Shown piece by piece: positions 1 through 6,797 of a stretch of DNA of 20,191 nt. The DNA lies in contig JBKUYM010000013.1 in the NCBI GenBank assembly GCA_046964515.1, positions 1 to 20,191 on the forward strand, read 5' to 3'. The stretch is from UMGS1663 sp046964515 (GTDB lineage Bacteria > Bacillota > Clostridia > TANB77 > CAG-508). The position numbers were made by a program, and so were the translations under genes. Positions within the stretch are counted from its first letter, which is position 1; each line of letters starts with the position of its first letter. The notes below the pieces were generated by a model that was not told the origin of the DNA, did not search any database, and was given only the letters and a program-made list of their open reading frames with translations.

Positions 1-102
1 TTAACTACCGCTTTTGGTTTCTTCAAAGGTTTATTGTTTACTTTTCAATGTACTTTCATAATATATGTATATATATTATGTTTTATCCTCTTGGTGAGGA
101 CA
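1..102 (-). promoter_or_regulatory. Probable rRNA operon leader with boxA-like antitermination element
   Basis: This is the transcribed leader downstream of the two tandem promoters. Read on the minus strand it has a small hairpin (TCCTC/GAGGA arms at 86-90 and 96-100), then an AT-rich stretch. After that comes ACATTGAAAAGTAAACAA (about 35-52), which resembles the boxA region (TTCTTTGAAAACTAAACAA-like) found before 16S or 23S rRNA in Bacillota. No rRNA is inside the window, so the assignment rests on promoter strength plus this element. It could also be a tRNA or ribosomal protein leader. Confidence 0.5.
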
Positions 103-108
103 ATATCT

Positions 109-138
109 ATTTTAGCATAATCTTATATCTTGTGTCAA
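109..138 (-). promoter_or_regulatory. Proximal sigma-A promoter of a tandem pair
   Basis: On the minus strand -35 TTGACA (133-138), 18 bp spacer, -10 TAAAAT (109-114) with TG one base upstream. The motif and its T-rich surroundings repeat the layout of the promoter at 262-290. Transcription would start near 102 and run out of the left edge. Confidence 0.78.
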
Positions 139-261
139 CACTTTTTTTATTTTTTTTCAAAATATTTTTGAGTACTTTTTCTTTTCAAAAAAGCCAAAAT
201 AAAAAAGCATGAAAAGTATATTTTATGCTATTTCTTAACTTCTCTTCAGAAGCTGTTTCCT

Positions 262-290
262 ATCTTAACATCTTTATAATACTTTGTCAA
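262..290 (-). promoter_or_regulatory. Distal sigma-A promoter of a tandem pair
   Basis: On the minus strand a perfect -35 TTGACA (285-290) is followed after exactly 17 bp by -10 TAAGAT (262-267), preceded by TG one base upstream (extended -10). It reads out of the left edge of the window and lies just beyond the stop of the DUF4116-type gene. It is the upstream member of a pair with the promoter at 109-138. Tandem near-consensus promoters of this kind are typical of stable RNA operons in Bacillota; that assignment is inference. Confidence 0.8.
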
Positions 291-309
291 CACTTTTTTA
301 TTTTTTTAT

Positions 310-843
310 TCAATTTTCTTCTAATAATTTTTGAAATTCTTCATCTGCCTTTAGTTCTTCTGTTATATAACTCTTTGCACGCTTATCATTTTGTATAGCT
401 AATTGTGCAATTTCTTTATCAGTTCGTAAACGTCTACTAGCATATTTATATATCAGTCCCTTATTTTTAACCGCTTCTTTGACAACTTCTTCATCATCGC
501 GTAATTTTTCACTTGCGTAGTACAAGGACTGTCCATCTTTTTTAGCAGCTTCTAATACAACTTCTTTATCGTCTTTTAATTTTTCATTTGCATAGCAAAT
601 AACCCATCCCACATCTTTTACAGCAGTTAATACCACATCTTTGTCTGCTTTCAAAGCATCACTTGCAAATTCTAAAGCAATACCATTATATTTTACTGCC
701 TGTAATACTAATTCTTTATCATTTCTTAATTCTTCACTTGCAAATTCTAATAAAGCTGCCCTATCTCTATCTGCTAAAGTTTCCATTAAATACGTTTTGT
801 CATTGGCATGTTGTATGATTGTTTCTTGGGTGATTTCCTCCAT
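310..843 (-). CDS. DUF4116-type repeat protein
   Basis: The 177-aa acidic/basic helical protein is built from about six 25-residue repeats covering nearly the whole length. The unit is roughly aLxfAsexLrxDkevvlxAvkxdG, the pattern of the DUF4116 family, seen in repeat-rich proteins of several bacteria with no established biochemical role. There is no signal peptide, membrane segment or catalytic motif, so it is probably a cytoplasmic helical-repeat scaffold. The ATG at 843 is preceded by AAGG and AGGT elements. It begins 16 bp after the deoB stop on the same strand, so it is probably co-transcribed with deoB. It ends in TGA just before the strong tandem promoters, and I see no hairpin terminator between. 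The family call is from the repeat pattern; function is unknown. Confidence 0.75.
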   Translation of the reverse strand: MEEITQETIIQHANDKTYLMETLADRDRAALLEFASEELRNDKELVLQAVKYNGIALEFASDALKADKDVVLTAVKDVGWVICYANEKLKDDKEVVLEAAKKDGQSLYYASEKLRDDEEVVKEAVKNKGLIYKYASRRLRTDKEIAQLAIQNDKRAKSYITEELKADEEFQKLLEEN

Positions 844-859
844 TGTTCTTACCTAACCT

Positions 860-2035
860 TTATTTCAATATTTCTGTTTTAAAACTTTTTCCACTTTCTA
901 ATGCTTCTAATGAAAAACAATCTAATATAGTTGCTGCAATATCTGCATAAGTGTCTCTAATCCCTATATTCACATTTTCTTTAATCTGTTTTCCGTAAAT
1001 TAAAATAGGAATATATTCTCTAGAATGATCTGTACTTGGTGTAGATGGGTCATTTCCATGATCCGCCGTTAGAATTAGCATGTCTGTATCTTTCATAGCT
1101 TTCATAATCTCTGGTAATTGCTTATCAAAATATTCTAAAGCCTCTGCATAACCTTTTATATTGTTTCGATGTCCATAAAGCATATCAAAATCTACTAGAT
1201 TCGTAAAAATAAGACCTTCTGTATCTTTCTTAATTTCTTCTATCGTCTTATAGATACCATCTGCATTTCCCTGTGTGTGAATAGCTCTTGTAATACCCCT
1301 TCCACTAAATAAATCATTTATTTTTCCTATCGCAATAACTTCTTTAGTTTGACTAATACGATCTAATATGGTTGTTCCAAATTTTTGAGATTCGAAGTCT
1401 TTTCTATGATAAGTTCTTACAAAATCTTGTGCACAAGTTCCTACAAAAGGCCTAGCAATTACACTTCCTACATTATATTCTGGCTTATCCAATATTTCCT
1501 TTGCTATCCTACAAATTTCATATAACTTTTCTACAGGTATTATTTCTTCATGTGCTGCAATTTGAAATACACTATCTGCCGAAGTATAAATGATTGGATA
1601 ACCTGTTTTCATATGTTCCTCTCCATATTGCTTTAATAACTCCGTACCAGAACCAGCCTTATTACATAAAATGCCTTTTACACCCGTTTTTTCTATAAAT
1701 TCTTCTATCATCTCTTGGGGAAAGCCATTTGGATAAGTTTTAAATCCCTCATTCGTAATATAACCTGAAATTTCCCAATGTCCAATAGGACTATTCTTTC
1801 CTATAGATTGTTCCCTTGCTTTTCCATAGGCGCCATATACATTTTGTACTTTCTCTGGAATACCAATTCCTTCTATATTATAAAGTCCCATTTGCTTCAA
1901 ATTTGCTAATTCTAATTTTGTATGATCATAAATAGCTTTTAAAGTATTACTACCTTCATCGCCATATGCTTTCGCATCCGGTGCTTCTCCAACCCCAAAG
2001 CTATCTAGTACAATCATAATCACTCTCTTTATCAT
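860..2035 (-). CDS. deoB: Phosphopentomutase
   Basis: The enzyme interconverts (deoxy)ribose 1-phosphate and 5-phosphate in nucleoside salvage and catabolism; it is cytoplasmic, Mn-dependent and of the alkaline phosphatase superfamily. At 391 aa it has normal length. The N-terminal motif DSFGVGEAPDA (D11) and the metal ligands D284, H289 (DMLYGH), D325-H326 (TADHGND) and H337 (TDHSRE) are present, with the cap domain between. Odd point: the site that normally reads KDTxTGHWE, whose first Thr carries the phosphate (Thr85 in the Bacillus cereus enzyme), here reads KNSPIGHWE, so Ser82 replaces Thr and Asn replaces Asp. ATG at 2035 has GGAG about 9 nt upstream. It lies 57 bp after the unknown 769-aa gene and 16 bp before the DUF4116-type gene. 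No purine phosphorylase or deoC is nearby, so it is not in a classical deo operon. Confidence 0.95.
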   Translation of the reverse strand: MIKRVIMIVLDSFGVGEAPDAKAYGDEGSNTLKAIYDHTKLELANLKQMGLYNIEGIGIPEKVQNVYGAYGKAREQSIGKNSPIGHWEISGYITNEGFKTYPNGFPQEMIEEFIEKTGVKGILCNKAGSGTELLKQYGEEHMKTGYPIIYTSADSVFQIAAHEEIIPVEKLYEICRIAKEILDKPEYNVGSVIARPFVGTCAQDFVRTYHRKDFESQKFGTTILDRISQTKEVIAIGKINDLFSGRGITRAIHTQGNADGIYKTIEEIKKDTEGLIFTNLVDFDMLYGHRNNIKGYAEALEYFDKQLPEIMKAMKDTDMLILTADHGNDPSTPSTDHSREYIPILIYGKQIKENVNIGIRDTYADIAATILDCFSLEALESGKSFKTEILK

Positions 2036-2092
2036 TGTCTTTCTCCTTTCTATCTGCTATATGCTATGCTGTCTTCTATATTTTGTGCTTTT

Positions 2093-4402
2093 CTATATAG
2101 GTTTTCTTTCTATCATATATTCAAATACTTGTACAATTTTCACTTGATTTTGGAAAACATTTTGTAACACATTTATCCTAAAATCCTTCCTAGAAATTAA
2201 TTTCATATCAAATTGATCCAAATTCAATAATACATCTGTTGATAAATCCATTCCTAATGGTAACGTTTGATTTAAATTATCATAAAACATAATGTTACTA
2301 TAGAAAATAGCTGGCATTCCCTCTTTTAAATTGACCTTATTCATTCTTATCACTTCATCTTTTGTCGGATGTTCTTCAATTGCCATTTTAGGATCTATAG
2401 AAAAAATACTAAGACCCTGTTGTTTTATCTCTGTTGCCACTTGATAAAGATGCATATCGTAGGGAGATACCACTTTTCCATAACTTTGTTTTACTAAAGT
2501 CATATAATTTTTTATGTTTTCTATATATTCTTCCAAAGTTGTTTTTTTATGGATATTTAGCAACTTGTATTTATCTTTAGCAATTTCTCGATGTTTTTGA
2601 TTTTTCAATACTTTTATTTTTGTTTTATCTTCTACAATATTGCCAAAAATATCAAAAGACTTTTCTTGTTTGTTTTCCAATATATATTGTTCTTTTAATT
2701 GCTCTAACCTTTTTTCTATCGCGTTCGTATCTTTTTTCCATATTCTAGTTTTTTCTAGTCTTTCTATTTCTTCTAATGCCTCTTTTATCACATATACACC
2801 ATCACACTCATTTTGTGACATGGTTCTTCTTTGTATATCATCTATCGCTTTACCAAAATCTTCAAAGTCTTCTACGTAATTGAATACTCTTTGAATTTTA
2901 GTTTTTGCATCTTCCTTTTTCTCTTCTTCCCCATCTACTAATAAAGCAACTTCGTCTTTATTGGTATATTTCCAAAAATCGAAGATACTCTTTTTATGAC
3001 TCTCTATTTCATTAATATATAAAGTAGCATTTTGAATCTTTCTTGCTAAATTTTCTTTTTTATTTTCCAATGCCTTTAAATCCATTTTAACATTTTTTAA
3101 AGCTTCTTGTTTTTGTTTTACTTGCGCACATATTTTTAAAAGATCTTCTATTGTATAAATTTCTTTTATCGGAAAGTTTTCTATTGTTGGTTCCATTATG
3201 ATAGTTTCTTCTTTTTTTACCTTTTCCTGTAAAACTTCTTTTATTTTTTCTTCTTTCGATTTCTTTGTATTTTTAGATTGAAAATAATATTTAACCCTTC
3301 CAAAAAATGTTTTTTTACATTCTAAAAAAGTAACAATTTGTCGTTCTTTTGAAAGATATTCTTCATTTTGTTTTTGTACTGTTTTTTTCAATAATTCTAG
3401 AGATTCTGTTTCAAAAATGTATTGATCACTAAATTGTTCATACTCTTTTTTCTTACGGTTTGTTTCTTTTGTAACCCAGTTTGGTAGAATATCAAAAGTA
3501 ATATCTTGCATAGTATAGCCAATATGAAAAGCAATTCCTCCATTTTCATCAATATTTACTTCAAAATGATATTCTTGTTCATCATAAGTCTGCATAATGA
3601 ATAAAGCCTTTACTAGCTTATACCATTCTTGTGCCATTTTCTTATTCGGCAAAACGATTTTATAAAAACTTTTCATTTTATCATAAATCGTTGCTTGTCC
3701 TGTTATTTGTATAGAACAATTTCCTTGCTTATCTTCTACTTGATATATCATTGGCCATTCTTGTGTGAAAAGCCATAAATAATTTTCAAGATCTGCTATT
3801 TCAGACCTTTTTAAATAATCTGCTGTATATTCCGCATGACTAATTGGCACATAAATATATTGTTTCTTTCTAGACTTATGTGCTTCTATTTTCTTTTTTA
3901 GCAAATAAAAAAGACTTTCTGTCCTTGTTTCATTTGTAGGAAACAACATAAAGTAGGTACCTGTTTCTTCTGCATAATATATTTGCCATATAAAATTCTC
4001 TTTATATTTTACTTCAAAAGGAATTTGTTCTTGCATTTTTCCTTGTTCATACTCTAATTGTTTTAATCTCTCTAAATCTAATTCTTGCAACATCTGTAGG
4101 AAAGTAGTATATTCTTCTAAATTTTGTGTCTCATCTAATTGAATATACTGACTCAATGGTTTTGCTAATTTATATTTTTCTTTCAAATCGTCTAAACGAT
4201 CTTTGGGTGTCAATAATATTTCAATATCTTTTACATCTATATAACGATATACTTTATAACTTGTATCATCATAATTCTTGATTGGTCTAAAAGTAATCGG
4301 TTCCATTTTCTTTAAATAAAGGGGTATTTTTTCTAAATTTAATCCTATATATTCTAATTTTTCTTTTAATAGTTGGTCATTTTCATTTGTATATTTTGCC
4401 AA
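2093..4402 (-). CDS. Unknown large coiled-coil-rich cytoplasmic protein
   Basis: I do not recognise this 769-aa protein. It has no signal peptide or clear membrane helix and is very rich in Lys and Glu. Charged, heptad-like stretches sit in the middle (roughly residues 320-520 and 540-620), flanked by globular-looking ends (about 30-320 and 640-769). No Walker, helicase, nuclease or kinase motif is visible. Start: an upstream in-frame TTG at 4462 gives 20 more residues, but it falls in a -35 box and lacks an SD. The TTG at 4402 has AGGAGG at 4411-4416, exactly 8 nt upstream, so I use it. Its own promoter lies at 4434-4462. deoB follows 57 bp downstream and may share the transcript. It could be a structural or partner-binding protein; no function is proposed. 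Confidence 0.8.
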   Translation of the reverse strand: MAKYTNENDQLLKEKLEYIGLNLEKIPLYLKKMEPITFRPIKNYDDTSYKVYRYIDVKDIEILLTPKDRLDDLKEKYKLAKPLSQYIQLDETQNLEEYTTFLQMLQELDLERLKQLEYEQGKMQEQIPFEVKYKENFIWQIYYAEETGTYFMLFPTNETRTESLFYLLKKKIEAHKSRKKQYIYVPISHAEYTADYLKRSEIADLENYLWLFTQEWPMIYQVEDKQGNCSIQITGQATIYDKMKSFYKIVLPNKKMAQEWYKLVKALFIMQTYDEQEYHFEVNIDENGGIAFHIGYTMQDITFDILPNWVTKETNRKKKEYEQFSDQYIFETESLELLKKTVQKQNEEYLSKERQIVTFLECKKTFFGRVKYYFQSKNTKKSKEEKIKEVLQEKVKKEETIIMEPTIENFPIKEIYTIEDLLKICAQVKQKQEALKNVKMDLKALENKKENLARKIQNATLYINEIESHKKSIFDFWKYTNKDEVALLVDGEEEKKEDAKTKIQRVFNYVEDFEDFGKAIDDIQRRTMSQNECDGVYVIKEALEEIERLEKTRIWKKDTNAIEKRLEQLKEQYILENKQEKSFDIFGNIVEDKTKIKVLKNQKHREIAKDKYKLLNIHKKTTLEEYIENIKNYMTLVKQSYGKVVSPYDMHLYQVATEIKQQGLSIFSIDPKMAIEEHPTKDEVIRMNKVNLKEGMPAIFYSNIMFYDNLNQTLPLGMDLSTDVLLNLDQFDMKLISRKDFRINVLQNVFQNQVKIVQVFEYMIERKPI

Positions 4403-4433
4403 TTTTGCTTCCTCCTCACCCTGCGTTTTTTTT

Positions 4434-4462
4434 AGTATATCACATTTTTTATTTAGTGCCAA
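4434..4462 (-). promoter_or_regulatory. Sigma-A promoter of the 769-aa gene
   Basis: -35 TTGGCA (4457-4462), spacer of exactly 17 bp, -10 TATACT (4434-4439), on the minus strand. The predicted start near 4427 leaves a short leader carrying AGGAGG and then the TTG start at 4402. The -35 box coincides with an upstream in-frame TTG, which argues that this upstream TTG is not the translation start. Confidence 0.75.
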
Positions 4463-4498
4463 TAGAAGTTTTTATTTTATAGAAAATATTATCATAGA

Positions 4499-4544
4499 AT
4501 GGGGACGGGGTAGTTTTGTTTAAACAAAACTACCCCGTCCCCAT
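4499..4544. repeat. Perfect 46-bp palindrome (REP/MITE-like)
   Basis: Every base from 4499 to 4521 pairs with 4522-4544; each arm reads ATGGGGACGGGG, then TAGTTTTGTTT, with no spacer at the centre TTTAAA. It lies 4 bp beyond the thrS stop and 36 bp upstream of the -35 box of the next gene. As RNA it forms a very stable hairpin on either strand, but there is no U-run on either side, so it is not a canonical intrinsic terminator. GGGGACGG-type palindromes recur as dispersed intergenic elements in Clostridia as I recall, which suggests a REP or MITE-like repeat; that is inference. It may still act as a transcript 3'-end stabiliser for thrS. Confidence 0.85.
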
Positions 4545-4548
4545 CTGT

Positions 4549-6456
4549 TTACAAGCTATATTCTTTAATTTCTTTTTGTATTTTTTCTATAAAAGTTTCT
4601 ATAGGCATTGCCCCCATGTCTCCTTCTTTTCTGTCTCTAACGCCTACCATTTGCCTTTCTTTTTCTTTTTCACCAATCACTAACATATACGGTACTTTTT
4701 CCATTTGTGCTTCACGAATTTTATATCCTATTTTTTCATTTCTGTCATCTAGTTCTACTCTAATACCTAGTTTTCCCATTTTTTCTACTATTTGTTCTGC
4801 GTATTCCTTTTGTGCATCTGTAATAGTCATTACTTTTACTTGTACTGGTGATAACCAGGTTGGAAAAGCTCCTGCAAAATGTTCTATTAAGATACCAATA
4901 AATCTTTCTATACTTCCAAAGATAACTCTATGAAGCATAACTGGTCTATGTTTTTCTCCGTCTTCTCCTATATAAGTTAAATCAAATCTTTCAGGCATTT
5001 GAAAATCTAATTGGATAGTTCCACATTGCCAATCTCTTCCTAGACAATCTTTTATATGGAAGTCAATCTTTGGTCCATAAAAAGCTCCGTCTCCTTCATT
5101 TAATTCATAAGCTATGTTTTCATCTTCCAAAGCCTTCTTTAATGCATTTTCTGCCATTTGCCAATCTGCATCTGATCCCATAGAATCTTCTGGTCTGGTA
5201 GATAATTCTACTGTATAAGTAAAACCAAATAAACTATATACTTGATTTATCAAGTGCATTAAATTTACAATTTCACTTTCTATTTGTTCTGGTAGACAGA
5301 AAATATGAGCATCATCTTGTGTAAAGCAACGTACTCTGAATAAACCATTTAATTCTCCAGATTTTTCATGTCTGTGTACTAATCCCAATTCTCCTGCTCT
5401 AATAGGAAGATCTTTATAAGAATGCATTTTACTTTTGTATACTAACATACCACCTGGGCAGTTCATTGGTTTTATACCAAAATCTACTTTATCAATCTTA
5501 GTGGTATACATATTTTCTTTATAGTGATCCCAATGTCCTGATCGATGCCATAATTCTTCATTTAAAATAACAGGTGTTTTAATTTCTACATAACCATTTT
5601 GAACATGTATTTTTCTCCAAAAGTCTTCTAACACATTTCTTAGTACCATTCCCTTTGGTAAGAAAAATGGAAAACCTGGTCCTTCTGGTGCTATCATAAA
5701 CAATTCTAATTCTTTTCCTAATTTTTTGTGATCTCTTTTTTTAGCTTCTTCTATTCTGTCTAAATATGCTTGTAAATCACTTGCCTTTGGATAGGAAATA
5801 CCATAAATTCTTTGCAACATTTTATTATGCTCATCGCCTCTCCAATAAGCACCTGAAGAAGATAGCAATTTAATAGCTTTTACTTTACCTGTGCTTAATA
5901 AATGTGGTCCTGCACATAAGTCTACAAATTCTCCTTGTTTATAAAAAGAGATTTCTTCTGTTTCTGGCAATTCTTCTATTAATTCTACTTTATATGGTTC
6001 TTCCTTTTGTTTCATCAATGCAATGGCTTCGTCTCTTGATAAAGTAAATCTTTCAATGCTTAAATCTTCTTTTATGATTTTTTTCATTTCCGCTTCTATT
6101 GCTTCTAACATTTCTGGCGTAAATGGTACTGGCGTATCAAAATCATAATAAAAACCATTCTCAATAGAAGGTCCTATTGTTAGTTTTATTTGGGGATATA
6201 ATCTTTTTATGGCTTGTGCCATTATATGAGATGTTGTATGCCAATAAGCTTTTTTTCCTTCCAAACTGTTTTCAAAGGTATTTATTTCTAATTTATCACC
6301 TTCTTGTAAGCCGTATCTTAAGTCCTTTATTTCTCCATTTACTTTTCCACAACAAGCATTTCTTGCTAATCCTTCACTAATTTGTTTTGCTGTATCTAAA
6401 ATAGAACTTCCCTCTTCTACTTCTACATATGATCCATCTTTTAGTTCTAGTTTCAT
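4549..6456 (-). CDS. thrS: Threonyl-tRNA synthetase
   Basis: The class II synthetase charges tRNA-Thr. All expected domains are present in 635 aa. An N-terminal TGS domain (about 1-61) is followed by the SAD editing domain with the HxxxH site (H73, H77) and a later LCAGPH element. The catalytic core carries PMNCPGG (zinc Cys), motif 2 (FRVRCFTQDDAH, zinc His) and motif 3 (MLHRVIFGSIERF, zinc His). The C-terminal anticodon-binding domain runs from about 535. ATG at 6456 has GGAGG about 8 nt upstream. It is transcribed alone from its own promoter through a T-box leader that responds to uncharged tRNA-Thr, and is followed by the 46-bp palindrome. Nothing is missing from the active or editing sites. 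Confidence 0.98.
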   Translation of the reverse strand: MKLELKDGSYVEVEEGSSILDTAKQISEGLARNACCGKVNGEIKDLRYGLQEGDKLEINTFENSLEGKKAYWHTTSHIMAQAIKRLYPQIKLTIGPSIENGFYYDFDTPVPFTPEMLEAIEAEMKKIIKEDLSIERFTLSRDEAIALMKQKEEPYKVELIEELPETEEISFYKQGEFVDLCAGPHLLSTGKVKAIKLLSSSGAYWRGDEHNKMLQRIYGISYPKASDLQAYLDRIEEAKKRDHKKLGKELELFMIAPEGPGFPFFLPKGMVLRNVLEDFWRKIHVQNGYVEIKTPVILNEELWHRSGHWDHYKENMYTTKIDKVDFGIKPMNCPGGMLVYKSKMHSYKDLPIRAGELGLVHRHEKSGELNGLFRVRCFTQDDAHIFCLPEQIESEIVNLMHLINQVYSLFGFTYTVELSTRPEDSMGSDADWQMAENALKKALEDENIAYELNEGDGAFYGPKIDFHIKDCLGRDWQCGTIQLDFQMPERFDLTYIGEDGEKHRPVMLHRVIFGSIERFIGILIEHFAGAFPTWLSPVQVKVMTITDAQKEYAEQIVEKMGKLGIRVELDDRNEKIGYKIREAQMEKVPYMLVIGEKEKERQMVGVRDRKEGDMGAMPIETFIEKIQKEIKEYSL

Positions 6457-6480
6457 TTTGATTCCTCCTTTTTCTTTTTA

Positions 6481-6718
6481 TAAAATATAAAAAACTCCTA
6501 TTGATTTTTTACAATCAATAGGAGTGTATTTATTACACGGTTCCATCCTTATTTTTACTTAATTATACTTTTAACGCAAGTTCTACGTCTAGTTTTTCTA
6601 GAAACAATGAGGTAGTTTTTCAAATTCGTTTTTCTAAATTGGCTTTCAGTCGCTGACCAATTCTCCCTTTTGATAACCTTAATTTTACTTTGTCTCATTT
6701 ATGTCTTTTTTCTATTAT
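6481..6718 (-). promoter_or_regulatory. T-box riboswitch of thrS
   Basis: This leader binds uncharged tRNA-Thr and then reads through a terminator. On the minus strand the T-box sequence AAGGATGGAACCGTG (6536-6550) matches the AGGGTGGNACCGCG consensus and includes the UGGA that pairs with the tRNA acceptor end. Stem I is closed by AATGAG (6694-6699) with CTCATT (6606-6611). Its 3' side shows ACT, overlapped by ACC (6611-6616), both Thr codons, at the specifier position. The terminator at 6490-6525 follows, then the SD and ATG of thrS. I did not fold the leader computationally. Confidence 0.93.
6490..6525 (-). terminator. T-box regulated intrinsic terminator
   Basis: The 13-bp stem (arms 6494-6506 and 6513-6525) has a 6-nt loop and is followed on the minus strand by a T-run. 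It lies between the T-box sequence and the thrS SD, as expected for the alternative to the antiterminator. Confidence 0.92.
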
Positions 6719-6724
6719 AGTATC

Positions 6725-6752
6725 ATTATACTACTTTTTTTTTATTAGTCAA
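6725..6752 (-). promoter_or_regulatory. Sigma-A promoter of thrS
   Basis: -35 TTGACT (6747-6752), 16-bp spacer, perfect -10 TATAAT (6725-6730). It starts the T-box leader at about 6718 and lies 45 bp downstream of the preceding membrane-protein gene. Confidence 0.82.
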
Positions 6753-6797
6753 TAGTTTTCTACGGTTATTCTAACCTTTATAGCAAAACTTATACGA

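Noticed and set aside
310..843. The regular 75-bp repeats as a CRISPR-like array
   Set aside because: Units are coding, degenerate at DNA level, without conserved repeats and unique spacers, and no cas genes are near.
4403..4462. A 20-residue N-terminal extension of the 769-aa protein starting at TTG 4462
   Set aside because: That TTG is the -35 box of a perfect-spacing promoter and has no SD; the TTG at 4402 has AGGAGG 8 nt upstream.
6764..6776. GGTTA-TTC-TAACC hairpin after the 501-aa gene as a terminator
   Set aside because: Only 5 bp, AT-rich, with no T-run on the minus strand; too weak to call.
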